From Flavobacterium psychrophilum (lineage in GTDB: Bacteria > Bacteroidota > Bacteroidia > Flavobacteriales > Flavobacteriaceae), in NCBI GenBank assembly GCA_001708385.1, contig CP012388.1, positions 620,001 through 684,000 of the forward strand: a stretch of DNA of 64,000 bases, written 5' to 3'. The translations under genes and the position numbers were made by a program. Shown here piece after piece: positions 55,266-64,000 of the stretch; the stretch's first letter is position 1; the number at the start of each line of letters is the position of its first letter. A model generated the notes under the pieces. That model made no database searches. It was not told the DNA's origin and saw only the letters and a list, made by a program, of their open reading frames with translations.

Positions 55266-55677
55266 AATACCCATAGACTTTAAGAACCTTACGCGTGGTG
55301 AGGATATAAAAAAAGTTACCATAGAAGAATCTCTGGCGCAATACATCTCGCTCGTTATAACCACGATTTTCGGGGAATATAAGTATGATGAGAATTTTGG
55401 CACCATGATCTGGGAAACTGATTTTAACCTGCTCGCTAATGCAAATCAGCTTAAGGATGCCATTAAAGATTCTGTTTTCAGTAAGGTTAAAGCGTACGAA
55501 AAACGACTTACAATTACAGATGTCACTTTGGCTATAGGTGAAGATACTGTAAGCTACACAACCAAAATACGCGTAAAAAAACGCCTTGACATTGTGGTAT
55601 ACGGCATAATCAAAAAAACCAACCAGCCTTATTATTATAAAAGCTCCTATTTTCTGGCGCCATTTTCTACTAAATAA
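55246..55677 (+). CDS. tssE: TssE: gp25-like baseplate wedge protein
   Basis: A 143-residue protein of the gp25/TssE family. It begins within the end of clpV (20-bp overlap). Recognisable are KKVTIEESLAQYISLVITT, GEYKYDENFGTMIWE, SVFSKVKAYEKRLTITDVTL with the E-x-R-L core important for sheath initiation, and SYTTKIRVKK. It contacts the first sheath ring. Confidence 0.9.
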   Translation: MKDLYYKIPIDFKNLTRGEDIKKVTIEESLAQYISLVITTIFGEYKYDENFGTMIWETDFNLLANANQLKDAIKDSVFSKVKAYEKRLTITDVTLAIGEDTVSYTTKIRVKKRLDIVVYGIIKKTNQPYYYKSSYFLAPFSTK

Positions 55678-55685
55678 TTACAGCT

Positions 55686-57542
55686 ATGAACCAATTATCT
55701 AAAGACCAGATAAAAGACCGTTTACTAAAAAGGGCTGCAAAACAATGGGGCTATACCGATATTGAACTTGAAAACGTTTTTGACCCAATAGTAAATATGC
55801 TTTTTGATGTTTGCGCAAAAGAACTTGAAAAAGTATCGGGCGAAATTTCATCAAGTCGTAGAAGGATGACCGAGCGTTTAATCGACATTCTTACACCTAC
55901 CACTGCTACTAAAGCAACACCAGCAAGGGGTATACTAAAAGCTTATCCGGTTGAAAATGAAGTTACTCTTAACGATTATCATCAGTTTTACTTTCAGAGA
56001 AAAGAAACCAACCCTTATAACCCGGTTGAAACCACTATAAAAAATTACTTTTTCGGGCCAACAATTCCGTTAAAGCTTACACGTAATAAATTACGCTATG
56101 TGGTGACACCGCAATCGGTTAACGAAATTGCTAAAGACCAGTTCAGGGAAACACTTAATCGTGAAAATTATACACAGCCATCGCCATATGGTACAGTGTG
56201 GCTGGGTGTAAAACACGAAGGCAGCGGAATTATTAAGGACCTTATGTTCTATTTCTACCTAAAGAATATAGATACAAGAAATACCTTCTTCCACTTTCTA
56301 CCGAAAGCCAAATGGTTTATTAACGATTACCAGCTTCAGTCGCAGCAGGGATACAATACCGATGAAGGCTATGATTTTACCCGTGATGACTTAAGTAACG
56401 AAAGCTTTTATCACATTGAAAAAACACAAGATCAGGTAAACGACTTCTATAAAAAACAATTTATAACAATTAAAGATGTTATTACTGTAGACAATAGTGA
56501 TTTGACTCCTCCTGCCGAATTCAGTAAATTTATTCCCGCCGAAAACCTTAAGGAACTGGCCAATGAAAAACTGTTATGGTTAAGAATTGAATTTCCTAAC
56601 GTAATAAACAATGACATTCTTTCGGAAATGTTTTGTGCAAACAATTGTTTTCCGGCTATAAATAAGAAGCTTAATGAAGTACAGGGAAGTATTAAAAACC
56701 TACTTAACATTTACCCGTTAAGCCTTAATAATGAATTTTTCCTTGAACTCCTATCTGCCGTAGACCACAAGAATAAAGAGTTTGAAATTGTCACCTCGGG
56801 TACTCAGGAACACGATGAGGACAGTGACTACACTTATTTACGCTTTGGTGGTATTGCCCGTTTTGATGAACGTAATGCTGCCGAAGAAATAAATTACCTG
56901 ATTGATCTGGTACGTGACGAAGCGGCTGCTTTTTCAAGGCTGGGGCACGATTTTACCGATAGTAACCTTAAGGAGATAAACCAGATAATTTCTAGGTTTA
57001 AAAATAAAATGTCGCAGGTTGGAATGCAAAATGCAAACAGTCCTTACCTTGTTTTCAACACAAAAGACAAAGAGAACAAAGGAACGCTGTTTGTAAAATA
57101 CTGGACTACCAATGGTGAAAGTGCTAACAAAATAAACACTTTCTCAAGGCTTGCCGTGCATAAGGGTGCCGATTTTGAAAAGGACAGTATTACGTTTTTA
57201 TCTACTACACAGGGTGGTAAAGATGAGCTATCGAATTCGGAAAAAATATATGCTTATCGCGAAAACCTTATTTCTAACCAAAGGGTCGTAACAAGACAGG
57301 ATATTATAATTCTGTGTAAAAACCATTTTGGCGATGCAATAGGAACTGTAGAAGTTAAAAATGGAATACAAACCAGCCTCGAAGATAATGTAGGCTATAC
57401 TCCTACTATAGATATTTATCTACAGAAGAAAGATCCCACTTTATACAACGAAGAAGAATGGTATTACTTAAGCGAAAATCTTAAGCTTACGATAGAAAAA
57501 AGGGCAGTAAACATTGTGCCTTTCAGAATATTATACAATTAG
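55686..57542 (+). CDS. tssF: TssF: T6SS baseplate subunit
   Basis: A 618-residue protein with the TssF opening (QIKDRLLKRAAKQWGYTDIE ... DPIVNMLFDVCAKELEKVSGEISSSRRRMTERLIDILTP) and beta-rich central and C-terminal parts (LWLRIEFPNVINNDILSEMF, and the near-terminal VTRQDIIILCKNHFGDAIG). Length and gene order (E-F last) are normal. It ends the plus operon, with a terminator 30 bp on. Confidence 0.9.
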   Translation: MNQLSKDQIKDRLLKRAAKQWGYTDIELENVFDPIVNMLFDVCAKELEKVSGEISSSRRRMTERLIDILTPTTATKATPARGILKAYPVENEVTLNDYHQFYFQRKETNPYNPVETTIKNYFFGPTIPLKLTRNKLRYVVTPQSVNEIAKDQFRETLNRENYTQPSPYGTVWLGVKHEGSGIIKDLMFYFYLKNIDTRNTFFHFLPKAKWFINDYQLQSQQGYNTDEGYDFTRDDLSNESFYHIEKTQDQVNDFYKKQFITIKDVITVDNSDLTPPAEFSKFIPAENLKELANEKLLWLRIEFPNVINNDILSEMFCANNCFPAINKKLNEVQGSIKNLLNIYPLSLNNEFFLELLSAVDHKNKEFEIVTSGTQEHDEDSDYTYLRFGGIARFDERNAAEEINYLIDLVRDEAAAFSRLGHDFTDSNLKEINQIISRFKNKMSQVGMQNANSPYLVFNTKDKENKGTLFVKYWTTNGESANKINTFSRLAVHKGADFEKDSITFLSTTQGGKDELSNSEKIYAYRENLISNQRVVTRQDIIILCKNHFGDAIGTVEVKNGIQTSLEDNVGYTPTIDIYLQKKDPTLYNEEEWYYLSENLKLTIEKRAVNIVPFRILYN

Positions 57543-57573
57543 TATAATAAATATTTAATAGTCCCCACAAAAC

Positions 57574-57610
57574 AAAACCCGCCCGAAAGAAATCTTACGG
57601 ACGGGTTTTT
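57574..57610. terminator. Bidirectional terminator between tssF and czcA
   Basis: AAAACCCG-C-CCG (57574-57585) pairs with CGG-A-CGGGTTTTT (57598-57610) around a 12-nt loop. The genes converge here, and both flanks have A or T runs. Confidence 0.85.
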
Positions 57611-57642
57611 CAATAATCAACCAAACAAAAAACTTAATTTTC

Positions 57643-60600
57643 TTATTCCATCATATTTTGATGCTTCTTGCGCATTGCCCAGTAAAAGAAATTAGGGAAT
57701 ACCAATAGCGTAAATACTGTTGCTGTTACAAGTCCGCCGATAATAGAAACTGCAAGAGGTTTTTGTGATTCAGATCCGATACCTGTAGATAATGCTGCAG
57801 GCATAAGTCCGATAGCAGCCATAAGTGCAGTCATAACTACCGGCCTTGTTCTCGATTTTACACCTTCAATAATAGACTCTGTTAATGAAAGCTTGTTCTT
57901 GAGGTTCGTGTGGAATTCCGAGACGAGAATTACACCATTCTGAATACAAATTCCCAAGAGTGCAATAAAACCTACACCTGCCGATATACCAAAATTGATT
58001 CCGGTTAAATGCAACGCCAGGATACCTCCTATAACTGCAAATGGTACGTTTACCAGTACAAGCAGCGAATCTTTTATATTACCAAACATTACAAATAGCA
58101 GTACAAATATCAACACTAACGATATTGGTACCACCTGAGCCAGTTTGCCACTTGCACGAATCTGGTTTTCGTACTCACCCGTCCAGCCTATAGAATAACC
58201 TTCCGGAACTTTCACAGCCTTAACCTTTGCCTGTGCATCGGCAATAGTACTACCAAGGTCACGGTCACGTACCGAGAATTTCACCCCGATAAAACGTTTT
58301 GTATTATCCCTGTAAATCAGTGCAGGGCCTGTTTCGGTAGTCAGTGTTGCTATTTCTTTAAGCGGCACTTTAGTACCACGAAGCGTTGGCACCATAAGGT
58401 TCATAATGTCCTGCTCATCCTTACGGTAATCCTGCTGGTAACGCAGCCTTATATCGAATTTCTTCTCACCTTCGTATTTCTGGGTAGCTGTTTTACCGCC
58501 AATAGCCATTTCTATAATGCTTTGCGCATCGTTTTTCTGAACGCCATATAGCGCCATTTTCTCTTCATCAAACTTAACGCTTATCCCCGGCTGTCCCAGG
58601 TTACGAAGCACACCAACATCTTTAACACCATCTATGTGTTTAATCTTTTCCATTACTTCGTTAGCAAGCCTATCGAGAACCTGAAGGTCATCACCATAGA
58701 TCTTCACAGCGTTAGATGCTTTAAATCCGGCTACAGCCTCGGCAACGTTATCGATAACAGGCTGCGAATAATTCCATGTAATACCCTGGTATCGGCTTAA
58801 CTTATGGTTCATTTCCTCGATAAGTTCATCCTGAGAAACGCCTCTCGTCCACTCGTCTTTTGGCTTAAGGTCTACCTGAAATTGAAGAAAACCAAATCCA
58901 TTAGGATCAGTACCGTCATTGCTTCTCCCTGTTTGCGATAATACGTCATCAACCTCGGGGAATTCTTTTAATTCTTTACGGATGATCTTCGCCATTTTCA
59001 CACTTTCGGTAAGCGAGTTACTTATTGGTAATTCGGCAGTAACCCAAAGTGCTCCTTCGTTAAGCGGAGGAAGGAATTCTGATCCTAAAAAACGGGTAGA
59101 AAACAATGTAACAACCAGTATAACAACCGACACTACAATAGATATCTTCTTATTTTTAAAAGTTACATTAAGCCCTTTAGCAACTATTTTATTGAAAAAT
59201 TCAACAAATACATTGTGCTTCTCCTTTACATTTTTGTTCAGTAAGATTGAACATAACACCGGTACCAACGTCAACGTAAATAATAACGCACCTAGTAGTG
59301 CAAAACCAAGTGTCCATGCTAATGGGGAGAACATTTTACCCTCCACTTTCTCAAAAGAAAAAATAGGAAGCAATGCCGAAATAATAATAAGTTTACTAAA
59401 GAATATAGCAATACCCAGTTTCGATCCGGCTTTACGGATAAGTCCAAGTTTAGAAAGCTTATTAAAACGCTCAACACCAACATTCCGCTGGAGCTGGTCT
59501 AGCGTCACAAAGAGTCCTTCCACCATGACGACGGCCCCATCGATAATAATACCAAAGTCAACCGCACCAAGCGAAAGCAAATTGGCACTCATACCCTTCA
59601 TCTTTAAGCAGAGGAATGCAAAGAGTAATGATAATGGAATAATGATGGATACAATAAGTGTTGTACGCCAGTCGGCCATAAAAAGAAATACAATAACAGT
59701 AACCAGTATAATACCTTCAACAAGGTTGTGGGTTACCGTATGTGTACAATATTCCATTAGCCTGTCCCTGTCGTAAAATGTTTCCATTTTTACATCTTTA
59801 GGCAATACATTAGCCTGAACATATTCTATTTTCTCCTTAAGGCGTTCCAGTACTTCAGATGGGTTTTCGTTTTTACGCATTACCACGATACCTTCTACAA
59901 CATCATCATTATCATTAAGTCCCGCTTGTCCCACACGCGGAATGTTAGACTCTGTAACCTTAGCTATGTTTTTGATAAGTATAGGGTTACCATCAGATTC
60001 GGCAACGATAGTGTTTTCAATATCTGCCCGTGAATCCAACAAACCAATACCCCGGACAACGTACGCCTGCCCATTCTTTTCAATAATATCCCCACCAACA
60101 TTTACATTGGCGTTGCTTATTGCTTCGTATACCTGTGGGGATGAGAGTTCGTATTTCTGTAATAAAATAGGGTCGATCTCAACCTCATATGTTTTTTCAC
60201 GCCCACCAAAAGCCACAACATCGGCAATACCAGGTACCGCCCTTAGCTGCCTGTCTATTACCCAGTTTTGTATGGTAAGCAGTTCACGGGTATCCTTCTC
60301 CTTACTATTTAATGTATATCTGAAAATCTCACCTGTAGGGCCATATGGCGGCTGCACCTCCGGATCTACATCATCCGGTAATTGTACATTTTTCAACTGG
60401 TTATTCACCTGCTGCCTGGCAAAAAAGTCATCTACATCATCATCAAAAATGATCTTTATAACAGAAAGCCCAAACATGGTAACACTGCGCACATTTTCTT
60501 TTTTCTGCACCGAGTTCATTGCAATTTCAACCGGAGATGTAACAAAACGCTCTACCTCTTCGGCACTTCGTCCCGGCCATTGTGTTACTATAATTATCTG

Positions 60601-60744
60601 TGTATTGGTAACATCCGGAAATGCTTCAACGGGAATATTTTTATAACTTATAATACCTGCAATAACTACTACACCAATCCAGAAAAAGGTAAACAGCTTA
60701 TTGCGTAGGGAAAACCCTATTATGCCTTTAATTAACTTGTTCAT
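57643..60744 (-). CDS. czcA: CzcA/CusA-family heavy-metal RND efflux pump
   Basis: A 1033-residue inner-membrane RND transporter of the heavy-metal-efflux (HME) type with a 12-helix layout and two large periplasmic loops. TM4 carries the proton-relay pattern D396-FGIII-D402-GAVVMV-E409, the D-D-E triplet of CzcA-type Co/Zn/Cd pumps rather than the CusA (Cu/Ag) version. Other motifs are NIPVEAFPDVTNTQIIIVTQ, WPGRSAEEVERFV, PYGPTGEIFRYTL and the C-terminal GIDALLGICIQNGVILVSEF-like GFIALLGICIQNGVIL. It is last in the minus operon with an adaptor and an outer-membrane factor. Confidence 0.93.
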   Translation of the reverse strand: MNKLIKGIIGFSLRNKLFTFFWIGVVVIAGIISYKNIPVEAFPDVTNTQIIIVTQWPGRSAEEVERFVTSPVEIAMNSVQKKENVRSVTMFGLSVIKIIFDDDVDDFFARQQVNNQLKNVQLPDDVDPEVQPPYGPTGEIFRYTLNSKEKDTRELLTIQNWVIDRQLRAVPGIADVVAFGGREKTYEVEIDPILLQKYELSSPQVYEAISNANVNVGGDIIEKNGQAYVVRGIGLLDSRADIENTIVAESDGNPILIKNIAKVTESNIPRVGQAGLNDNDDVVEGIVVMRKNENPSEVLERLKEKIEYVQANVLPKDVKMETFYDRDRLMEYCTHTVTHNLVEGIILVTVIVFLFMADWRTTLIVSIIIPLSLLFAFLCLKMKGMSANLLSLGAVDFGIIIDGAVVMVEGLFVTLDQLQRNVGVERFNKLSKLGLIRKAGSKLGIAIFFSKLIIISALLPIFSFEKVEGKMFSPLAWTLGFALLGALLFTLTLVPVLCSILLNKNVKEKHNVFVEFFNKIVAKGLNVTFKNKKISIVVSVVILVVTLFSTRFLGSEFLPPLNEGALWVTAELPISNSLTESVKMAKIIRKELKEFPEVDDVLSQTGRSNDGTDPNGFGFLQFQVDLKPKDEWTRGVSQDELIEEMNHKLSRYQGITWNYSQPVIDNVAEAVAGFKASNAVKIYGDDLQVLDRLANEVMEKIKHIDGVKDVGVLRNLGQPGISVKFDEEKMALYGVQKNDAQSIIEMAIGGKTATQKYEGEKKFDIRLRYQQDYRKDEQDIMNLMVPTLRGTKVPLKEIATLTTETGPALIYRDNTKRFIGVKFSVRDRDLGSTIADAQAKVKAVKVPEGYSIGWTGEYENQIRASGKLAQVVPISLVLIFVLLFVMFGNIKDSLLVLVNVPFAVIGGILALHLTGINFGISAGVGFIALLGICIQNGVILVSEFHTNLKNKLSLTESIIEGVKSRTRPVVMTALMAAIGLMPAALSTGIGSESQKPLAVSIIGGLVTATVFTLLVFPNFFYWAMRKKHQNMME

Positions 60745-60755
60745 TGCTGTTTAAT

Positions 60756-61847
60756 TTAATCGTTAATAGCGTCATATATCAATAAATTACCTTTAACGAT
60801 TACCTTTTCGCCTTCTTTAAGGCCTCCCGAAAGGTATGTTTTATCGTCCAGTGCCCTGTAAACAGAAACCTCACGTGTTTCTACATCATCCTTGGCTTTA
60901 TACACCATGATAAAGTTTTTGTTCTTATCAAAAACTACCGATGCAGACGGTACAGTAATATATTTTTGGTTCTCTGAATAATGTACCGTTACAGTAGCAT
61001 TCATTTCAGGCTTTAAAGAGCCATCTGCATTAGGTACTTTTATAAGTGCCTTTGCTGCCCTTGTCTGAGGGTCTATCACATTGAATATCTTATCAATTTT
61101 TCCTGTAATTTTCCTGTCAGGGTAAGCAATGGTCTGTATGCTAACCTCCTGCCCTTCTTTAATCCTGGCAAGGTCGCTTTCGTTTACATTAGCCAAAACC
61201 CAAACGTTATCAAGCTTTGCGATAGTAAATACCGCCTCGTCTCTACTGTTACTTAGTATTTCGTTAGGGCTTATATCTTTGGCTACAACATAACCGCTAA
61301 TAGGCGCATACAGATTATAAACCGACCCACTTTTTAGGCGATAAATTTTATTTACCTCTGTCATTCTTTCTTTTTCTGCACGCGCTTTGTCAAGCTCTTT
61401 TTTAGCCATTACCAGCTCTTTTTCAGACGCCAGTTTACCATCGTATAAATCTTTCACACTTTGAAGGTTACGTTCTGCAATGCTAACATTGGCATCGGCA
61501 TCACTAGTTTGGCTTTGGTAACCTGCTACTTCGCTACTTTGAATACTAGCCAGTAGCTGACCTTGCATTACATAGTCGCCTAATTCAGCTTTAATAGTTA
61601 TTACACTTCCGCCAACTGCCGGAAATACCTGAGCCATATTGTTATTCTCGGCTGTTACCTTTCCAAACAACCTAATTTCGTTTTGGGCATCTTCTGTTTT
61701 AGCATCAGCAAAAGTGCTGGTGCTATACATCGTGTCGCTCATTACAAACTTTTTATTCTCTTCGGTATGTGTTTCCTCTTTTTTAGAACATCCGGTTAAA
61801 GCTGATGCTGCTACTGCTGAAAGGAATATATATTTAAATTTTTTCAT
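60756..61847 (-). CDS. czcB: CzcB-like periplasmic adaptor (membrane fusion) lipoprotein
   Basis: A 363-residue HlyD/CusB-family adaptor with a lipobox (AASALTGC, acylated Cys20). Barrel-sandwich/lipoyl halves are VFPAVGGSVITIKAELGDYV and LYAPISGYVVAKDISPNEIL, separated by a helical hairpin (DANVSIAERNLQSVKDLYDG ... SEKELVMAKKELDKARAEKE). The beta-barrel follows (VLANVNESDLARIKEGQEVS) and the C-terminal MP domain ends at KGNLLIYDAIND. It bridges CzcA and the TolC-type channel. Confidence 0.9.
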   Translation of the reverse strand: MKKFKYIFLSAVAASALTGCSKKEETHTEENKKFVMSDTMYSTSTFADAKTEDAQNEIRLFGKVTAENNNMAQVFPAVGGSVITIKAELGDYVMQGQLLASIQSSEVAGYQSQTSDADANVSIAERNLQSVKDLYDGKLASEKELVMAKKELDKARAEKERMTEVNKIYRLKSGSVYNLYAPISGYVVAKDISPNEILSNSRDEAVFTIAKLDNVWVLANVNESDLARIKEGQEVSIQTIAYPDRKITGKIDKIFNVIDPQTRAAKALIKVPNADGSLKPEMNATVTVHYSENQKYITVPSASVVFDKNKNFIMVYKAKDDVETREVSVYRALDDKTYLSGGLKEGEKVIVKGNLLIYDAIND

Positions 61848-61849
61848 TT

Positions 61850-63115
61850 TTAAAAGTTATTTGTGCCGGTTACATAATTAATCTGCGCTGCTGCGATAGC
61901 AAGCTGTTTCTTCACTCTTTCCACTTCGGTCTGTGCTTCGTTGTATGCCTCAAAAAAATCGGCAAATTCAATCATAGACACATTTCCTTTCTGAAAATTG
62001 GTGTTAATACCATTAAATACGGCATCAAAATCCTGATTAATAATTGCATTGATGTTCTTATATTCATCTACGCTTCGGGTAAAATTCTGATAGGCAGCTA
62101 AGACCTGATTTTGTATTTCCAGCTGTTTATAAGAAACATTTTGGGTCTGTTGCTCCTGGGTTATCTTAGCCGATTGTATATTACCTCTGTTCCTGTCGAA
62201 GATTGGAAGTGGTATACCTATACCTAAGTTGTACTGATGCAAAAATGCATCACCCTGTTGGTTGTAACCTGCCCTTAGGGTAATGTCCGGGATGTTTTGT
62301 TTTTTCTGTAGCGAAACATTCAGTTTAGCCGATTCTATCTCAAGTTTTGCCTGGCTTAGATCGGGCCTGTTCTCTAACGACTGATTTAATACAAAGTCAT
62401 ACAAAACGGGTTTACCTGCGTAAGAAACAGCATCTGTTCCGGTATACACTGTTTGTATTGTTGCATTTGTTCCCAGCAGAATATTAAGCTTAGATTGCTC
62501 TTCTATAAGTACTGCAGTCTCTTCCGATTTGTCATTGTTGATCTTAACATAAACCGATTTTAAACGGACTAAATCTTTAAGTGCAATATTATTTTTGGCG
62601 ACCTGAGCCTCATAACTGGTTATAAGCGATTGAAGTTTACTTAAAAGGCCGTTATATTTTTCAATCAGCTTTTGCTGATGATGAAGTGTATAAAATGATT
62701 GCCATATTTCGAGTTGAAGATTACGGGTAAGATCTGTAAGTTCTGCCTCGGCAATCTTTTTGTCGAGCTTAGCAATCTCTATTTGTTTACGGCGTTTACC
62801 CCCCATTAGTATTACCTGTTCAAGCCCGGCTACAAAGTTGTTACCGTTACCCGTTGGGAAATATTTATCGTTCTGCGCTTCATAAGCAATAACATCGGCA
62901 GTAACTTCCGGATTAGGATAGACTTTCGACTGAATGATTGCCGCTCCGGCTTTATCTATATTATATTGCTGTGCCAACAGCATAAAGTTATTTTTAAAGA
63001 ACAGTTCCTCGGCCTGTTTTATAGTGAGCGTGACTGACTCAGGAGCCTGCGCCATACCCACTGCCTGGATAAACAATACAGCTATCCAGACAAAGAATTT
63101 ATTTTTAAATTCCAT
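61850..63115 (-). CDS. czcC: CzcC-like TolC-family outer-membrane factor
   Basis: A 421-residue protein with a signal peptide (FFVWIAVLFIQAVGMAQA). Two OEP repeats follow: the first with LTIKQAEELFFKNNFMLLAQQ, KVYPNPEV and a long helix around LTDLTRNLQLEIWQSF, the second with LVLNQSLENRPDLSQAKLEI, YNQQGDAF and the helix FEIQNQVLAAYQNFTRSVDE-like LEIQNQVLAAYQNF. It ends 2 bp before the adaptor start. Trimeric exit duct for the efflux system. Confidence 0.9.
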   Translation of the reverse strand: MEFKNKFFVWIAVLFIQAVGMAQAPESVTLTIKQAEELFFKNNFMLLAQQYNIDKAGAAIIQSKVYPNPEVTADVIAYEAQNDKYFPTGNGNNFVAGLEQVILMGGKRRKQIEIAKLDKKIAEAELTDLTRNLQLEIWQSFYTLHHQQKLIEKYNGLLSKLQSLITSYEAQVAKNNIALKDLVRLKSVYVKINNDKSEETAVLIEEQSKLNILLGTNATIQTVYTGTDAVSYAGKPVLYDFVLNQSLENRPDLSQAKLEIESAKLNVSLQKKQNIPDITLRAGYNQQGDAFLHQYNLGIGIPLPIFDRNRGNIQSAKITQEQQTQNVSYKQLEIQNQVLAAYQNFTRSVDEYKNINAIINQDFDAVFNGINTNFQKGNVSMIEFADFFEAYNEAQTEVERVKKQLAIAAAQINYVTGTNNF

Positions 63116-63254
63116 GATAAAATTGTGTTTAAAATACTATGTAAGAAATAGTAATGCAGCTTTGTGCAAAACATAGATATACCGGATATACTCCAAAAAC
63201 AGGAATACGCAAAAGCACCCCAGCAAAATGCTGAGCCGGCAGATAAATAGTATT

Positions 63255-63644
63255 TTAAGCCTCGGGCGGCGGGGAGAAAATATTCACCAAAGGTGAATCG
63301 TAAATAGGATTTTTGTAAAGAACGTCGGGCACAACGATTTTAAAATTTATAGCCATTGGCTCGCTAAATTTTAAAGGTTCTGTCTGTTCAAACGTCCATA
63401 CCATTTTCTTTGCATTAAACTTATGGCTCAACGGCGTTTTGCTATGATGCTCGGGTATTGCATTGTCAATACCAAAAACATCTTCAAGAACAAGCTCTAC
63501 AACACTATCCACCTCTTCAAAGTCGTTATCAACTTTGTTATGCTCAAAAAGTGTGTGAGGGTTATCAATACTAAAGTTTAGTATGTGTAATGCCATAAGC
63601 ACCCACAACGCACGTAAACCTATATGTATTTTATTTATCCTCAT
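63255..63644 (-). CDS. Small conserved protein heading the efflux operon
   Basis: A 129-residue protein with one N-terminal hydrophobic segment (IGLRALWVLMALHILNFSI) and an acidic segment (DNDFEEVDSVVELVLEDVFG) followed by His (PEHHSKTPLSHK). Similar small proteins, with an acidic VVE...LEDVxG and a His-containing stretch, recur just upstream of czcCBA operons in Bacteroidota. It may be a periplasmic metal-sensing or metallochaperone-like accessory; function unknown. Its ATG at 63644 lies only 8 bp after the -7 box. Confidence 0.65.
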   Translation of the reverse strand: MRINKIHIGLRALWVLMALHILNFSIDNPHTLFEHNKVDNDFEEVDSVVELVLEDVFGIDNAIPEHHSKTPLSHKFNAKKMVWTFEQTEPLKFSEPMAINFKIVVPDVLYKNPIYDSPLVNIFSPPPEA

Positions 63645-63652
63645 TTAGTTTG

Positions 63653-63684
63653 CAAAAGTATCACATTAAATTGACGTAACACAA
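63653..63684 (-). promoter_or_regulatory. Bacteroidetes promoter (TTG -33, TACTTTTG -7)
   Basis: On minus, TACTTTTG (63653-63660) matches TAnnTTTG, and a TTG at 63682-63684 lies 21 bp upstream, a normal spacing. The first ATG of the operon is 8 bp downstream of the -7 box, so the leader is very short. Confidence 0.65.
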
Positions 63685-63765
63685 ATCCTGCCAAAAAAAT
63701 ATTTTTCAAACAAAATGTTACGATTTTCCATAATGCTCCGTTAGCGTTAAGAAATCAGATAGTTA

Positions 63766-64000
63766 TTACTTAGAATTTATCTCTAATGTACCCGTTTTTA
63801 ATCCGTTACATGTAGCGGACAAAATAATCTTGTTTCCTGTTCCATCAGGTTGTATAATTACCTGAGCGAGTCCGTTAAATAATTTTCTTTTCCATGGCTC
63901 AGAAGGAGTTATAACCTGAATTACTCCAGGATTTATATTTATAACATCCCATTCACGTACTTTATGTATTGGTGTGGCAACAATATAAATGTCATTTTTA
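63766..64000 (-). CDS. Probable glycoside hydrolase family 2, C-terminal fragment
   Basis: The 3' end (78 codons) of a minus-strand gene running in from beyond the window. The translation contains NINPGVIQVITPSEPWKRKLFNGLAQVIIQPD, then GTGNKIILSATCNGLKTGTLEI and a TAA at 63766. This layout (post-sandwich Ig-like domain with a K-x-F-NG-L-A-QVIIQ strand and an ATxxGLK-x-ITI end) is typical of the DUF4982/Ig tail of GH2 beta-galactosidase-type enzymes. The catalytic part is outside the window. Confidence 0.65.
   Translation of the reverse strand, partial: KNDIYIVATPIHKVREWDVININPGVIQVITPSEPWKRKLFNGLAQVIIQPDGTGNKIILSATCNGLKTGTLEINSK

Overview
The window looks like a chromosomal segment of a Bacteroidota bacterium, most likely a Flavobacteriaceae/Flavobacterium-type organism. 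The supporting signs are low GC, a type IX secretion C-terminal sorting domain, many short lipoprotein signal peptides, several TAnnTTTG promoter boxes (the Bacteroidetes -7 element), weak Shine-Dalgarno sites, and a complete subtype-iii type VI secretion system (T6SS), which is restricted to this phylum. Assignments rest on reading the translations; no database search was run.

Left end (1-5.2 kb): a membrane-anchored TPR/LuxR-type regulator cut by the window edge faces a GLUG-repeat T9SS cargo protein across an intergenic region with two operator-like repeats. A Crp/Fnr-family regulator and a SnoaL-like protein follow. Next (5.2-16.6 kb, minus strand) is a VgrG island. vgrG1 leads an operon with a papain-like cysteine-peptidase candidate effector, two related lipoproteins flanking a frameshifted membrane-protein gene, a 286-aa protein of unknown role, and a 1417-aa DUF4280(PAAR-like)-GH19-amidase effector followed by a lipoprotein that is its likely immunity protein.

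Middle (16.9-27.1 kb): housekeeping genes. These are a Dabb protein, a lipoprotein tyrosine phosphatase, an AI-2E family permease, and a TPP-riboswitch-controlled thiamine operon, thiS-thiC-tenI-like-thiE-thiG-thiH-thiF, with no thiD. An unexplained GC-rich, structure-prone island and two small exported or membrane proteins follow.

Toxin region (27.1-41.9 kb, minus strand): vgrG2, a 444-aa possible adaptor, and two Rhs proteins. Both Rhs proteins have 1226-residue cores that are nearly identical in their first half, but unrelated toxin tips with different immunity genes. Downstream lie an orphan Rhs tip (LHH nuclease) behind a terminator-like hairpin, and a graveyard of decayed immunity genes, including a SUKH gene and a stretch open except for in-frame TAA codons.

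T6SS core (42-57.5 kb): the minus operon reads tssP-like, tssB, tssC, hcp1, hcp2, a type-23 polymorphic toxin-like effector, a lipoprotein and a TPR protein. The divergent plus operon reads tssQ-like (inactivated NlpC/P60), tssG, tssN, tssK, tssO, tssH/clpV, tssE, tssF. TssJ/L/M are absent, as expected for subtype iii; TssR is not in the window. Together these encode sheath, tube, baseplate, membrane anchor and recycling ATPase, with spikes and cargo from the two VgrG islands.

Right end (57.6-64 kb, minus strand): a CzcCBA-type heavy-metal RND efflux operon headed by a small conserved membrane protein, then the 3' end of a probable glycoside hydrolase family 2 gene.
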